The translations under genes and the position numbers were made by a program. A model generated the notes under the pieces. It made no database searches and was not told where the DNA came from. It saw only the letters and a program-made list of their open reading frames with translations. This document shows positions 1 through 7,442 of a stretch of 12,998 bases of DNA, in pieces. Source of the DNA: Mycobacterium sp. (GTDB lineage Bacteria; Actinomycetota; Actinomycetes; Mycobacteriales; Mycobacteriaceae); NCBI GenBank assembly GCA_018500005.2, contig JAHBAP020000611.1:1-12998 (forward strand), written 5' to 3'. Positions within the stretch are counted from its first letter, which is position 1, and each line of letters opens with the position of its first letter.

Positions 1-360
1 ACCGAGGACACCGAGTCGCTCATCGACCGCGACGCGCTGAGTCTGATGAAGCATGCGGCACTGCTGGTCAACACATCCCGCGGTGCGATCGTCGACGAGG
101 CGGCACTCACCGAGGCGCTGCGGACCGGCCGACTGGCCGCCGCGGGGTTGGACGTCTTCGCCGCCGAACCGGTGAACCCGGACAACCCGCTGTTGCGACT
201 GGACAACGTGGTCCTCACCCCGCACGTGGTCTGGTATACCCGGGACACCATGCGCCGGTACCTGGCCGTGGCCATCGACAACTGCCGCAGGCTGCGAGAG
301 GGACAGGATCTGGTGAACGTCGTCAACGGGAGGTCCGGTGTCCGTCTCACCGTCCGCTGA
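1..360 (+). CDS. D-isomer specific 2-hydroxyacid dehydrogenase, C-terminal part (5' end outside window)
   Basis: Only the last 119 codons are present; the reading frame is open from base 1 and ends at TGA 358-360. The fragment carries the NAD-binding-domain signature of the family (LLVNTSRGAIVDEAAL), then GLDVF..EP, and the catalytic-type histidine in NVVLTPH (residue 75 of the fragment). These are the hallmarks of D-2-hydroxyacid dehydrogenases (glycerate, lactate and phosphoglycerate dehydrogenase relatives), NAD(P)-dependent enzymes that interconvert 2-oxoacids and D-2-hydroxyacids in the cytoplasm. After the histidine the sequence reads VVWYT, where the family often has small residues (IAG.T); this suggests a divergent subfamily. 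The 3' end overlaps the MFS transporter gene by 23 bp, so the two are probably one operon, and the transporter may import the acid handled by this enzyme (inference). The substrate cannot be told from the fragment. Confidence 0.9.
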   Translation, partial: TEDTESLIDRDALSLMKHAALLVNTSRGAIVDEAALTEALRTGRLAAAGLDVFAAEPVNPDNPLLRLDNVVLTPHVVWYTRDTMRRYLAVAIDNCRRLREGQDLVNVVNGRSGVRLTVR

Positions 361-1702
361 GTCGCTGGAATCCGCAACCCTGCGCGCGGTTACGGTGCGA
401 CTGGTGCCACTGTTGATGGCGCTCTACTTCGTCAACTATCTCGATCGCACCAATCTGGGAATCGCCAAGGCCGAAGTCAGCGCGGACCTCCAACTGTCGG
501 CCACCATGTTCGGGCTGGCATCGGGCATCTTCTTCATCGGCTATGTCCTGGTGGAAGTCCCGTCGAATCTGGCACTGGTGCGGTTCGGTGCCCGGCGGTG
601 GCTTGCCCGTATCGCCGTCTCGTGGGGGATCGTGGCGGTGGCAATCGCATTTGCACCCAACGCCCCGACGCTGCTTGCGCTGAGGTTCCTCCTCGGCGTT
701 GCCGAGGCGGGCCCGTTCCCGGGGGTCGTCTTCTACCTGAGCCCGTGGTTTCCCGCCCCCTATCGCGCCCGCCTCGTGGGAACGTTCATGCTCGCGGTTC
801 CGGTGGCCGCGGCGATCGGAACTCCCTTGGCGGCGTGGTTGATTCAAACCGGCCACGGCACCTTCGGTCTGGCGGGCTGGCGGTTCATGATGGTGTGCGT
901 CGGGTTTCCCGCGGTCCTGCTCGGCGTGGTCTGCTGGTTTTATCTGACCGATCGGCCGGCCGAGGCGCACTGGCTGACCGAAGACCAACGCCGTTGGCTG
1001 ATGGGGAAATTGGCCACCGAGGAACTCGACGTGCGCCGCCGCTTCCACTACCCGCTGCGACGAACGTTGACCAGCCCGCGGGTGTGGGCGCTGGCGGTCG
1101 TGTACTTCGCGGTGGCCTACGGCCTCTACGCGTTGGCCTTCTTTCTGCCGTCCATCGTCGCCGGCTTCCGGCAGACCTTCGCCGTGCAGCTTTCCCTGGT
1201 TGAGGTTGGGCTGATCACGTCGGTGCCCTACCTTTTCGGTGCGCTCACGATGTTCCTGTGGTCCAGACATGCCGACCGAACCCGCGAACATGTCTGGCAC
1301 GTGGCGATTCCGTTGGCCCTGGGCGGTGCGGCGATACCCGTCGCGTTGTACCTGCGCCACCCGATCGCGGTGATGGCCGCGGTCACGGTGGCAGCCGTCG
1401 GGATCTTCGGCGCGATGCCGGTGTTCTGGGCACTGCCGTCGCGGTTTCTCACCGGGGCGGCGGCCGCGGGTGGCATCGGGCTGATCAACTCGCTGGGCAA
1501 CCTGGGCGGGTTCGCGGCCCCGTACGCGACCGGGGCGCTGGAGGACCTCACCGGAACCGCCAGGGCCGGCATGTGGGCAGTCGGGATGATCATGCTCATC
1601 GGGGCTGCCCTGGTGGTCTGGTTGCGTGCCACTCCCAGCCCCGACCAGCAGGCCCAGCAGAGCGACCCCGGGGAGTACCCTCGGTCCCAACCCACCGGTT
1701 AA
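338..1702 (+). CDS. MFS transporter, anion:cation symporter (ACS)-like family
   Basis: The 454-residue protein has the length and hydrophobic pattern of a 12-helix major facilitator. The first helix ends in the ACS-type motif NYLDRTNLG (about residues 33-41). It is followed by the second and third helices with the loop 2-3 motif (RFGARRWLA, about 82-90), a charged central loop around residues 210-245 and a second six-helix half. ACS-family carriers usually import organic carboxylates (tartrate, glucarate, phthalate, hydroxyphenylacetate types) by proton symport; the substrate here is unknown. The start is GTG 338, with GGGAGG at 328-333 just upstream; the next in-frame ATG lies inside helix 1 and would destroy it. 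The gene overlaps the end of the hydroxyacid dehydrogenase gene by 23 bp, implying co-transcription. The C-terminal tail is polar and probably cytoplasmic. A role in uptake of a hydroxy- or aromatic acid is inference. Confidence 0.9.
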   Translation: MSVSPSAESLESATLRAVTVRLVPLLMALYFVNYLDRTNLGIAKAEVSADLQLSATMFGLASGIFFIGYVLVEVPSNLALVRFGARRWLARIAVSWGIVAVAIAFAPNAPTLLALRFLLGVAEAGPFPGVVFYLSPWFPAPYRARLVGTFMLAVPVAAAIGTPLAAWLIQTGHGTFGLAGWRFMMVCVGFPAVLLGVVCWFYLTDRPAEAHWLTEDQRRWLMGKLATEELDVRRRFHYPLRRTLTSPRVWALAVVYFAVAYGLYALAFFLPSIVAGFRQTFAVQLSLVEVGLITSVPYLFGALTMFLWSRHADRTREHVWHVAIPLALGGAAIPVALYLRHPIAVMAAVTVAAVGIFGAMPVFWALPSRFLTGAAAAGGIGLINSLGNLGGFAAPYATGALEDLTGTARAGMWAVGMIMLIGAALVVWLRATPSPDQQAQQSDPGEYPRSQPTG

Positions 1703-1728
1703 TTGGCAGCTAGAGAGGCACTCCAAAC

Positions 1729-3942
1729 ATGCCCATCGCGATCAACTCCGAGCATCAGGATCTGGCCGAGTCGGTACGGGCCCTGGTCAAGCGGGTGGCC
1801 CCGGCCGAGTTCTTGCACGCGTCTCTGGAAACCCCGATCCCGAGCCCGCCGCCGTACTGGCGTGCCGCCGCCGAGCAGGGACTACACGGTCTGCACCTCG
1901 CCGAGTCGGTCGGCGGGCAGGGCTTCGGGCTGCTGGAACTGGCCATCGCCATCGCCGAGTTCGGCTACGGCGCCGTGCCAGGACCCTACGTACCCTCGGC
2001 GATCGCCAGCGCACTGATCGCCGCCCATGACCCCGAGGCGAAGGTCCTCGGCGAACTTGCGACCGGGGAGAGCATCGCCGCCTTCGCCATCGAATCGGAC
2101 CTGACGGCCAGCGAGCAGAACGGCACCCTGGTGATCCGCGGCGAGGCTCGTTCGGTTCCCGCGGCAGCACAGGCCTCGGTGCTGGTACTGCCGGTCAACA
2201 TCGACAGCGGTATCGAGTGGATCGTGCTGGAAGCCGATTCGCTGGAGATCGTCCCATTGCGCTCGGTCGACCCGCTTCGCCCGGTGGCGCATGTCCGCGC
2301 AAACGGGGTCGCGGTCGGCGCCGATCGGCTGTTGTCGAAGGTCTCCCAGTCGGTCGGCCGGGCTATCGTCGCCACCCTGCTGTCGGCTGAGGCCGTCGGT
2401 ATCGCCCGCTGGGCCACCGACTCCGCCTCCGAGTACGCCAAAATCCGCGAGCAGTTCGGCCGTCCGATCGGGCAGTTCCAGGCGATCAAGCACAAGTGTG
2501 CCGAGATGATCGCCACCACTGAGCGGGCTACCGCCGCCGTCTGGGACGCCGCCCGCGCCGTTGACGAAGCGGCCCAGAGCGCACGGGACACCGGAAATTG
2601 GGACAACGAGTCCACCCACTACGAGTTCGCCGCCGCGGTGGCCGCCACGTTGGCCCCCAAAGCCGCCCAGCACTGCGCTCAGGAGTGCATCCAGGTGCAC
2701 GGCGGCATCGGCTTCACCTGGGAGCACGACACCAACGTCTACTACCGCCACACCCTCGGTGTGGTGGCGGCGTTCGGCCGGTCAACGGCATATCCGCAAC
2801 GTGTGTTCGACACCGCGACGACCAGCGGTATGCGGGCGCTGGACATCGACCTGGACCCGGACACCGAGAAACTTCGCGATGAGATCCGCGCCGAAGTCGC
2901 TGCGCTGAAGGCGATTCCACGTGAGCAACGTGCTGCCGCGATTGCCGAGGGCGGTTGGGTGCTGCCGTATCTGTCCAAGCCGTGGGGACGCGCCGCAAAC
3001 CCGGTGGAACAGATCATCATCTCTCAGGAGTTCAAGCAGGGAATGGTCAAGCGGCCCAATATGGGCATCGCCGCCTGGCTCATCCCTTCGATCGTCGCCT
3101 ACGGCACCGATGAGCAGAAGCAGCGTTTCCTGCCTGCCACGTTCCGCGGCGAAATGATCTGGTGCCAGCTGTTTTCCGAGCCGGGCGCCGGTTCGGACCT
3201 TGCCAGCCTGACCACCAAGGCCGCCAAGGTCGACGGCGGTTGGCGCATCACCGGCCAGAAGATCTGGACGACCGCCGCGCAGTTCTCGCAATGGGGTGCG
3301 CTGCTGGCAAGAACGAACCCAAGCGCTCCAAAACACAATGGCATCACCTACTTCCTGCTCGACATGAAACAGCCGGGCGTGGAGGTCAAGCCACTGCGCG
3401 AACTGACCGGCAATGCCCTTTTCAACACGGTGTTCATCGACGATGTCTTCGTGCCGGACGAGATGGTGCTCGGCGAAGTCGATCGGGGTTGGGAGGTCAG
3501 CCGCAATACCCTTACCGCCGAACGCGTTTCGATCGGCAGCGACGAACCGTGGTTCCTGCCCAACCTGACAAAATTCGTGGAGTTCGTCACCGAGGGCCAT
3601 TTCGATCAGGTCGGCCATCACCGCGCCGGGACGCTGATCGCCGAGGGGCACGCCGCCAAACTGATGAACATGCGCTCGACGCTGCTGACACTGGCCGGCG
3701 GCGACGCCATGCCGTCGGCAGCGATCTCCAAACTGCTGTCCATGCGCACCGGTCAGGGCTATGCCGAGTTCGCGGTCGCCTCAATGGGTATCGACGGCGC
3801 GATCTGGGAGGAGAATTCGATCGAGGGCAAGTGGGCCGAGTTCCTGCTCGCCAGTCGGGCGACGACGATCTACGGCGGCACTTCCGAGGTGCAGTTGAAC
3901 ATCATCGCCGAGCGGCTTCTCGGGCTGCCCCGCGACCCTTAG
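1729..3942 (+). CDS. fadE6: Acyl-CoA dehydrogenase with two fused ACAD domains, FadE6-like
   Basis: The 737-residue protein is twice the normal acyl-CoA dehydrogenase length. The first domain covers about 1-365 and the second begins near residue 368. FAD-dependent acyl-CoA dehydrogenases make the trans-2-enoyl-CoA in the first step of beta-oxidation. Key motifs are shared between halves: REQFGRPIGQFQ (240-251) and VHGGIGFTWE (323-332) are in the first domain, whereas SEPGAGSD (483-490) and YGGTSE (715-720) are in the second. The middle of the first domain lacks SEPGAGSD. This looks like a heterotetrameric FadE pair fused into one chain with one working FAD site per chain (inference). Residue 716, where MCAD has its catalytic Glu, is Gly; E598 in LTAER aligns with the IVD-type base position. 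ATG 1729 follows GAGAGG at 1713-1718, 26 bp after the MFS stop. The adjacent fadD2-like ligase gene supports the fadE6 name. Confidence 0.88.
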   Translation: MPIAINSEHQDLAESVRALVKRVAPAEFLHASLETPIPSPPPYWRAAAEQGLHGLHLAESVGGQGFGLLELAIAIAEFGYGAVPGPYVPSAIASALIAAHDPEAKVLGELATGESIAAFAIESDLTASEQNGTLVIRGEARSVPAAAQASVLVLPVNIDSGIEWIVLEADSLEIVPLRSVDPLRPVAHVRANGVAVGADRLLSKVSQSVGRAIVATLLSAEAVGIARWATDSASEYAKIREQFGRPIGQFQAIKHKCAEMIATTERATAAVWDAARAVDEAAQSARDTGNWDNESTHYEFAAAVAATLAPKAAQHCAQECIQVHGGIGFTWEHDTNVYYRHTLGVVAAFGRSTAYPQRVFDTATTSGMRALDIDLDPDTEKLRDEIRAEVAALKAIPREQRAAAIAEGGWVLPYLSKPWGRAANPVEQIIISQEFKQGMVKRPNMGIAAWLIPSIVAYGTDEQKQRFLPATFRGEMIWCQLFSEPGAGSDLASLTTKAAKVDGGWRITGQKIWTTAAQFSQWGALLARTNPSAPKHNGITYFLLDMKQPGVEVKPLRELTGNALFNTVFIDDVFVPDEMVLGEVDRGWEVSRNTLTAERVSIGSDEPWFLPNLTKFVEFVTEGHFDQVGHHRAGTLIAEGHAAKLMNMRSTLLTLAGGDAMPSAAISKLLSMRTGQGYAEFAVASMGIDGAIWEENSIEGKWAEFLLASRATTIYGGTSEVQLNIIAERLLGLPRDP

Positions 3943-3952
3943 TCGCCGCGCC

Positions 3953-4008
3953 GAAAGTGGGCCCTCTGGACCTCATTTCGCCCGGAAACGACCAAAGGGC
4001 CCACTCTC
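3953..4008. terminator. Long imperfect inverted repeat between convergent genes, probable bidirectional terminator
   Basis: The arms at 3953-3969 (GAAAGTGGGCCCTCTGG) and 3992-4008 (CCAAAGGGCCCACTCTC) pair at 15 of 17 positions, including an uninterrupted AGTGGGCCCT/AGGGCCCACT core. The 22-nt loop contains a smaller TTTC/GAAA hairpin. The element starts 10 bp after the fadE6 stop and ends 12 bp before the fadD2 stop, so it can stop transcription from both sides. There is no U-tract, which is common for actinobacterial terminators. It could also be a dispersed palindromic repeat. Confidence 0.65.
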
Positions 4009-4020
4009 GACGGGACGCCG

Positions 4021-5697
4021 CTACTGGATCTCGATCTGGCGAAGCTCCCGCTTGAGGATCTTGCCGGTCGGGTTGCGCGGAAGCTCCGACAGGAAGAGAA
4101 CCTCACGCGGGACCTTGTACCGGGCAAGGTGATCGCGGACGTAGTCCTTGATCACATCCTCGGTGATCGTCGCCCCCTCCTTCACGACGACGAAGGCCCG
4201 CAGGCGCTGACCGAAGTCCTTGTCGTCGACACCGAGCGCGGTGGCCTCGATGACATCGGGGTGGCCGCTGATGAGGTCCTCCACCTCGGCCGGGAACACG
4301 TTCTCGCCACCGGAGACGATCATCTCGTCGTCGCGACCGCTGACGTAGAGCAAACCGTCTTCATCGAAATAGCCGACATCACCGGAGGACATCAGCCCGT
4401 CGATGATCTCTTTGCCGCCGCCGCCGGTATAGCCCTCGAACGGGAAGAAGTTGCCGACGAAGATCCGGCCGACCTTGCCCTGCGGCAACTCATGGCCGTG
4501 TTCGTCGAGGATCTTGACCCTGACGCCCTTGATCGTCGGCCCCACCGTCGCCGGATTCTTCTTCAGGTCCTGCGGCCGCGCGATGGAGACGAACGCGATT
4601 TCCGTTGAGCCGTAAAGGTTGTAGACCACCGGGCCGATGTCCTTCATGGTCCGGGTGGCAAGCTCGGCGCCGAGTTGAGAGCCCGACACGAAGATGATCT
4701 TCAACGACGACAGGTTTGGCTTGACGTCCATCTTCTCCAGCGCGTCGAGCATCCGGGACAACATCACCGGAACCACGACGATGGCGGTGACCTTGTGCTT
4801 GGGAACGTCCTCGAGCACGGTGACCGGGTTGAATTTTCGGTGCAGGATCAACGTCGAACCGAGGGTCATGGCCAGTGTCGCGTGCAGATAGCCCAGCGCG
4901 TGGAACATCGGCGACGGCAGGGCGGTCACCTCGCCGGCCTTGAACGGAACGTGCGACAGCACCCCGCCGATCGGGGCCAGCGTCGGCGGCGCTTTCCGGT
5001 TGGCGCCCTTGGGGGTTCCGGTTGTTCCACTGGTCAGGATGATGATCGAGGACTTCTTGGTGGCCTTGGGGGCGGGCTCCTTACTGCTGCGGGCGATCAG
5101 ATCCGCCAGCGTCTCGTCGGTGCTGCCCGACGGGGTATCGATGTCCGGGTTGGTGGCCAGCGCCCGCAGCTTGCCCAGCGGGGTCTCGGCCATTTTCACG
5201 GCCTCGGAGTATTCGTCGTCGTAGATGATGACCTTGCCGCCCTCGCGCGCCGCGACATCGCGGATCTGCGGTCCGGAGAATTCGGTGTTGAGCATGATGG
5301 TGCGCGCACCGACCCGGGCGCTGGCGTAGTTGGCGATCATCCACCAGCGGTGGTTGCGAGCCAGGATCGCCACCCCGTCCCCGCCTCTGACCCCCATCGC
5401 CAACAGACCGTTGGCCGCGGCGTTGACGGCGTCGTTGAGCTCCCCGAAGGTCAGCGACCCCTCGTCGTCGATGATCGCGGTGCGGTTCGGGTGCCGGCGC
5501 GCGTTCAGAGCGGGGATCATGCCGATCTCACCCCAGCGGACGATGTCGGCGGCCAGTGCGGCGAAATTCTGCGGCGGTTCCACACCGAAAGCGCCCGAGG
5601 AGATCATCTTCTGCAGGTAGTGGAGTTCGGCCGAACCGCGCTCAGCGTACTGCCGGGCCTTGTCGAGCACCTTGGATGTGAGATCGAAAATCGCCAT
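4021..5697 (-). CDS. fadD2: Fatty-acid--CoA / fatty-acid--AMP ligase, FadD2-like
   Basis: The 558-residue protein is a complete ANL-superfamily adenylating enzyme. It has the P-loop LTSGTTGTPKG (221-231), YGSTE (362-366), the GD of the SSGDVGYFDEDG motif (439-440), the hinge motif SGRDDEMIVSGGENV (453-467) and the C-terminal PTGKILKREL motif with the catalytic lysine K546. Such enzymes activate a carboxylic acid with ATP to an acyl-adenylate and then load CoA, feeding acyl-CoA dehydrogenases. ATG at 5697 gives the expected N-terminus (MAIFDLTSKVLD); an upstream in-frame start at 5850 would run through the divergent polD2-like gene and is rejected. The Shine-Dalgarno is weak. The gene converges on the fadE6-like gene and diverges from the polD2-like gene, the arrangement recalled for Rv0269c-Rv0271c. 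Chain-length preference cannot be read from the sequence. Confidence 0.9.
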   Translation of the reverse strand: MAIFDLTSKVLDKARQYAERGSAELHYLQKMISSGAFGVEPPQNFAALAADIVRWGEIGMIPALNARRHPNRTAIIDDEGSLTFGELNDAVNAAANGLLAMGVRGGDGVAILARNHRWWMIANYASARVGARTIMLNTEFSGPQIRDVAAREGGKVIIYDDEYSEAVKMAETPLGKLRALATNPDIDTPSGSTDETLADLIARSSKEPAPKATKKSSIIILTSGTTGTPKGANRKAPPTLAPIGGVLSHVPFKAGEVTALPSPMFHALGYLHATLAMTLGSTLILHRKFNPVTVLEDVPKHKVTAIVVVPVMLSRMLDALEKMDVKPNLSSLKIIFVSGSQLGAELATRTMKDIGPVVYNLYGSTEIAFVSIARPQDLKKNPATVGPTIKGVRVKILDEHGHELPQGKVGRIFVGNFFPFEGYTGGGGKEIIDGLMSSGDVGYFDEDGLLYVSGRDDEMIVSGGENVFPAEVEDLISGHPDVIEATALGVDDKDFGQRLRAFVVVKEGATITEDVIKDYVRDHLARYKVPREVLFLSELPRNPTGKILKRELRQIEIQ

Positions 5698-5740
5698 GCG
5701 CTCAGCGTAGAGCCAACCCGCAAGGCCATAGGGTGGGTTC

Positions 5741-6961
5741 ATGGCGGATTCCAGCGGCGTGACGCTGGAGGTGGATGGCCAGCGGATCACCGTCACCCAC
5801 CCCGACAAGGTGGTCTTCCCGGCGGTCGGTGAGCGTCGCGCGGTCACCAAGTTGGACTTGGTGAACTATTACTGCGCGGTGGCGCCGGCCGCGTTGCGCG
5901 GCGCGGCGGGCCGCCCGATGATCCTCAAAAGGTTCGTCAAAGGGATCGCCGAGGAAGCGGTTTTTCAGAAGCGCGCGCCCAAGAACCGGCCGGACTTCGT
6001 CGACGTCGCCGAATTGCGCTACGCGTCGGGCACCTCGGCGGCCGAGGCGGTGATCCACGACGCCGCGGGTCTGGTCTGGGCGATCAACCTGGGGTGCGTC
6101 GACCTCAATCCCCATGCGGTGCGGGCTGCCGACCTCGATCACCCCGACGAGTTGCGGATCGACCTCGATCCGCTGCCCGGCGTCGACTGGTCGCAGATTC
6201 TCGACGTCGTCGCCGTGGTGCGGGAAGTCCTGGCGGACCACGGTCTGACGGCATGGCCGAAGACGTCCGGGTCGAAAGGGTTTCACGTCTACGCCCGGAT
6301 CAGCCCGCGGTGGCCCTTCGCCCAGGTGCGTCTGGCCGCGCAGACCGTTGCACGGGAGGTGGAGCGGCGGATCCCGGACCTGGCAACCAGCCAGTGGTGG
6401 AAGCAGGAACGCCACGGCGTGTTCGTCGACTTCAACCAGAACGCAAAGGACCGCACCGTGGCCTCTGCGTACTCGGTACGCGCGGTGCCCGACGCCCGGG
6501 TTTCCACCCCGCTGCGCTGGGATGAGGTGGCGGGCTGCCGGCCCGAGTCGTTCACCATCAGAACCGTGCCGGAAAGACTGTTGCAATCCGGAGACCCCTG
6601 GGCGGCGATGGACTCTGCCGCCGGGTCGCTGGAATCGTTGCTCGTGCTGGCCGGGGAACTGGGGCCGCCGGAGCGGCCGCCGAAGGGCGGCAAGCCGCTG
6701 ATCGAGGTGGCGCGCAGCAAGACCCGGGATGAGGCGCTGGCCGCCCTGGAGCAGTGGCGCGACCGCCACCGCGATGCCGCGGCCCTGCTTCACCCGGCCG
6801 ACGTCCTGGTCGACGGGATGCGCGGGCCGAGTTCGATCTGGTACCGGATCCGGATCAACCTCGAACATGTGCCGCCGGACCTTCGGCCGGGCCAGGAGAA
6901 GCTCATCGCGGATTACAGCCCATGGGAGGGGCGAGACGGGCCTCAGGGGATCGCTCCCTGA
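5741..6961 (+). CDS. polD2: LigD polymerase-domain homologue (archaeo-eukaryotic primase family), PolD2-like
   Basis: The 406-residue protein resembles the polymerase domain of bacterial DNA ligase D but without ligase or nuclease domains. It has the early THPDKVVFP motif (19-27) and the catalytic metal motif RIDLDP (139-144; D141 and D143). It also has the nucleotide-binding motif TSGSKGFHVY (175-184) and the third metal acidic position in VFVDFNQN (227-234; D230). All catalytic residues I can judge are present. Family members add ribo- or deoxyribonucleotides to primer ends and fill gaps in repair; mycobacteria have stand-alone versions (PolD1, PolD2). A C-terminal extension of about 100 residues follows the core. 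The start is ATG 5741 with AGGGTGGG just upstream, 43 bp from the divergent fadD2-like start. Assignment to the PolD2/Rv0269c group rests on length and gene order. Confidence 0.85.
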   Translation: MADSSGVTLEVDGQRITVTHPDKVVFPAVGERRAVTKLDLVNYYCAVAPAALRGAAGRPMILKRFVKGIAEEAVFQKRAPKNRPDFVDVAELRYASGTSAAEAVIHDAAGLVWAINLGCVDLNPHAVRAADLDHPDELRIDLDPLPGVDWSQILDVVAVVREVLADHGLTAWPKTSGSKGFHVYARISPRWPFAQVRLAAQTVAREVERRIPDLATSQWWKQERHGVFVDFNQNAKDRTVASAYSVRAVPDARVSTPLRWDEVAGCRPESFTIRTVPERLLQSGDPWAAMDSAAGSLESLLVLAGELGPPERPPKGGKPLIEVARSKTRDEALAALEQWRDRHRDAAALLHPADVLVDGMRGPSSIWYRIRINLEHVPPDLRPGQEKLIADYSPWEGRDGPQGIAP

Positions 6962-6992
6962 CATCTCGGCGGCCATACGGTTGGATGGCAGG

Positions 6993-7442
6993 GTGGCCCA
7001 GATCAGCCGCTCCCGCATCGTCTCCGCTTCGCCGGAGGCGGTGTGGGCCGTCCTTTCCGATTTCGGGGCCATCAGCGCATGGGCCGGCAACGTCGACCAT
7101 TCCTGCCTTCTGGAGCACGGCCCTGACGGTCCGGCGGTAGGTACCACCCGGCGGGTGCAGGTAGGCCGTGACGCACTGGTTGAGCGGATCACCGAGTTCA
7201 TTCCGCCGGCCAGCCTCGGCTACGACATCGAGGGACTGCCGCGACGGCTGCGCCGGGTCACCAACCGGTGGACCCTGGCTCCGGCCGGGTCCGGCGCGAC
7301 CGAGGTCACCCTGACCAGCACCGTGGACATCGGCTCGAATCCGGTGGCCGGACTGGCCGAACGAGCGATGTGCCGCTTCATGTCCAAGCAGTCCGAGTCG
7401 ATGCTGTCCGGACTGGCCGAACGAGTGAAAGGTTCGCTATGA
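6993..7442 (+). CDS. SRPBCC-fold (polyketide cyclase/dehydrase-like) small protein
   Basis: The 149-residue protein has the pattern of the START-like SRPBCC superfamily. An N-terminal SRSRIVSASPEAVWAVLSDF segment (strand then helix) is followed by a tryptophan-rich loop, GTTRRVQVG, a run of beta strands and a long C-terminal helix. Members bind hydrophobic ligands or act as cyclases or hydrolases; the ligand here is unknown. I chose GTG 6993 because the text upstream in this frame belongs to the polD2-like gene; TTG 6981 (four residues longer) is an alternative. Its stop overlaps the sulfatase ATG (ATGA at 7439-7442), so the two are translationally coupled and probably act on related substrates. 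It starts 31 bp after the polD2-like stop with no obvious terminator, so read-through from that gene is possible. Confidence 0.8.
   Translation: MAQISRSRIVSASPEAVWAVLSDFGAISAWAGNVDHSCLLEHGPDGPAVGTTRRVQVGRDALVERITEFIPPASLGYDIEGLPRRLRRVTNRWTLAPAGSGATEVTLTSTVDIGSNPVAGLAERAMCRFMSKQSESMLSGLAERVKGSL
7348..7425 (+). repeat. 18-nt direct repeat inside the SRPBCC gene
   Basis: CCGGACTGGCCGAACGAG occurs at 7348-7365 and again at 7408-7425, exactly 60 bp apart and in the same reading frame. Each copy encodes GLAER in the C-terminal helix. It may be a decayed internal duplication of 20 codons, or simply helix repetition. Confidence 0.6.

Noticed and set aside
347-1726. 459-codon open frame on the minus strand
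   Set aside because: It is antisense to the MFS gene, rich in Arg, Gly, His and Pro with no recognisable domain; a GC-rich codon-position shadow.
5714-5739. AACCC / GGGTT inverted bases between fadD2 and polD2 as an operator
   Set aside because: The match is only about five bases per arm in GC-rich DNA, with no second copy; too weak.
5698-5850. FadD2 start at ATG 5850, adding 51 residues
   Set aside because: It would overlap the first 110 bp of the divergent polD2-like gene, and the extra residues look like antisense shadow; ATG 5697 gives the expected length.
5702-7201. 499-codon open frame on the minus strand
   Set aside because: It lies antisense to the polD2-like gene, whose catalytic motifs are intact, and its product is low-complexity Arg/Pro/Gly-rich.
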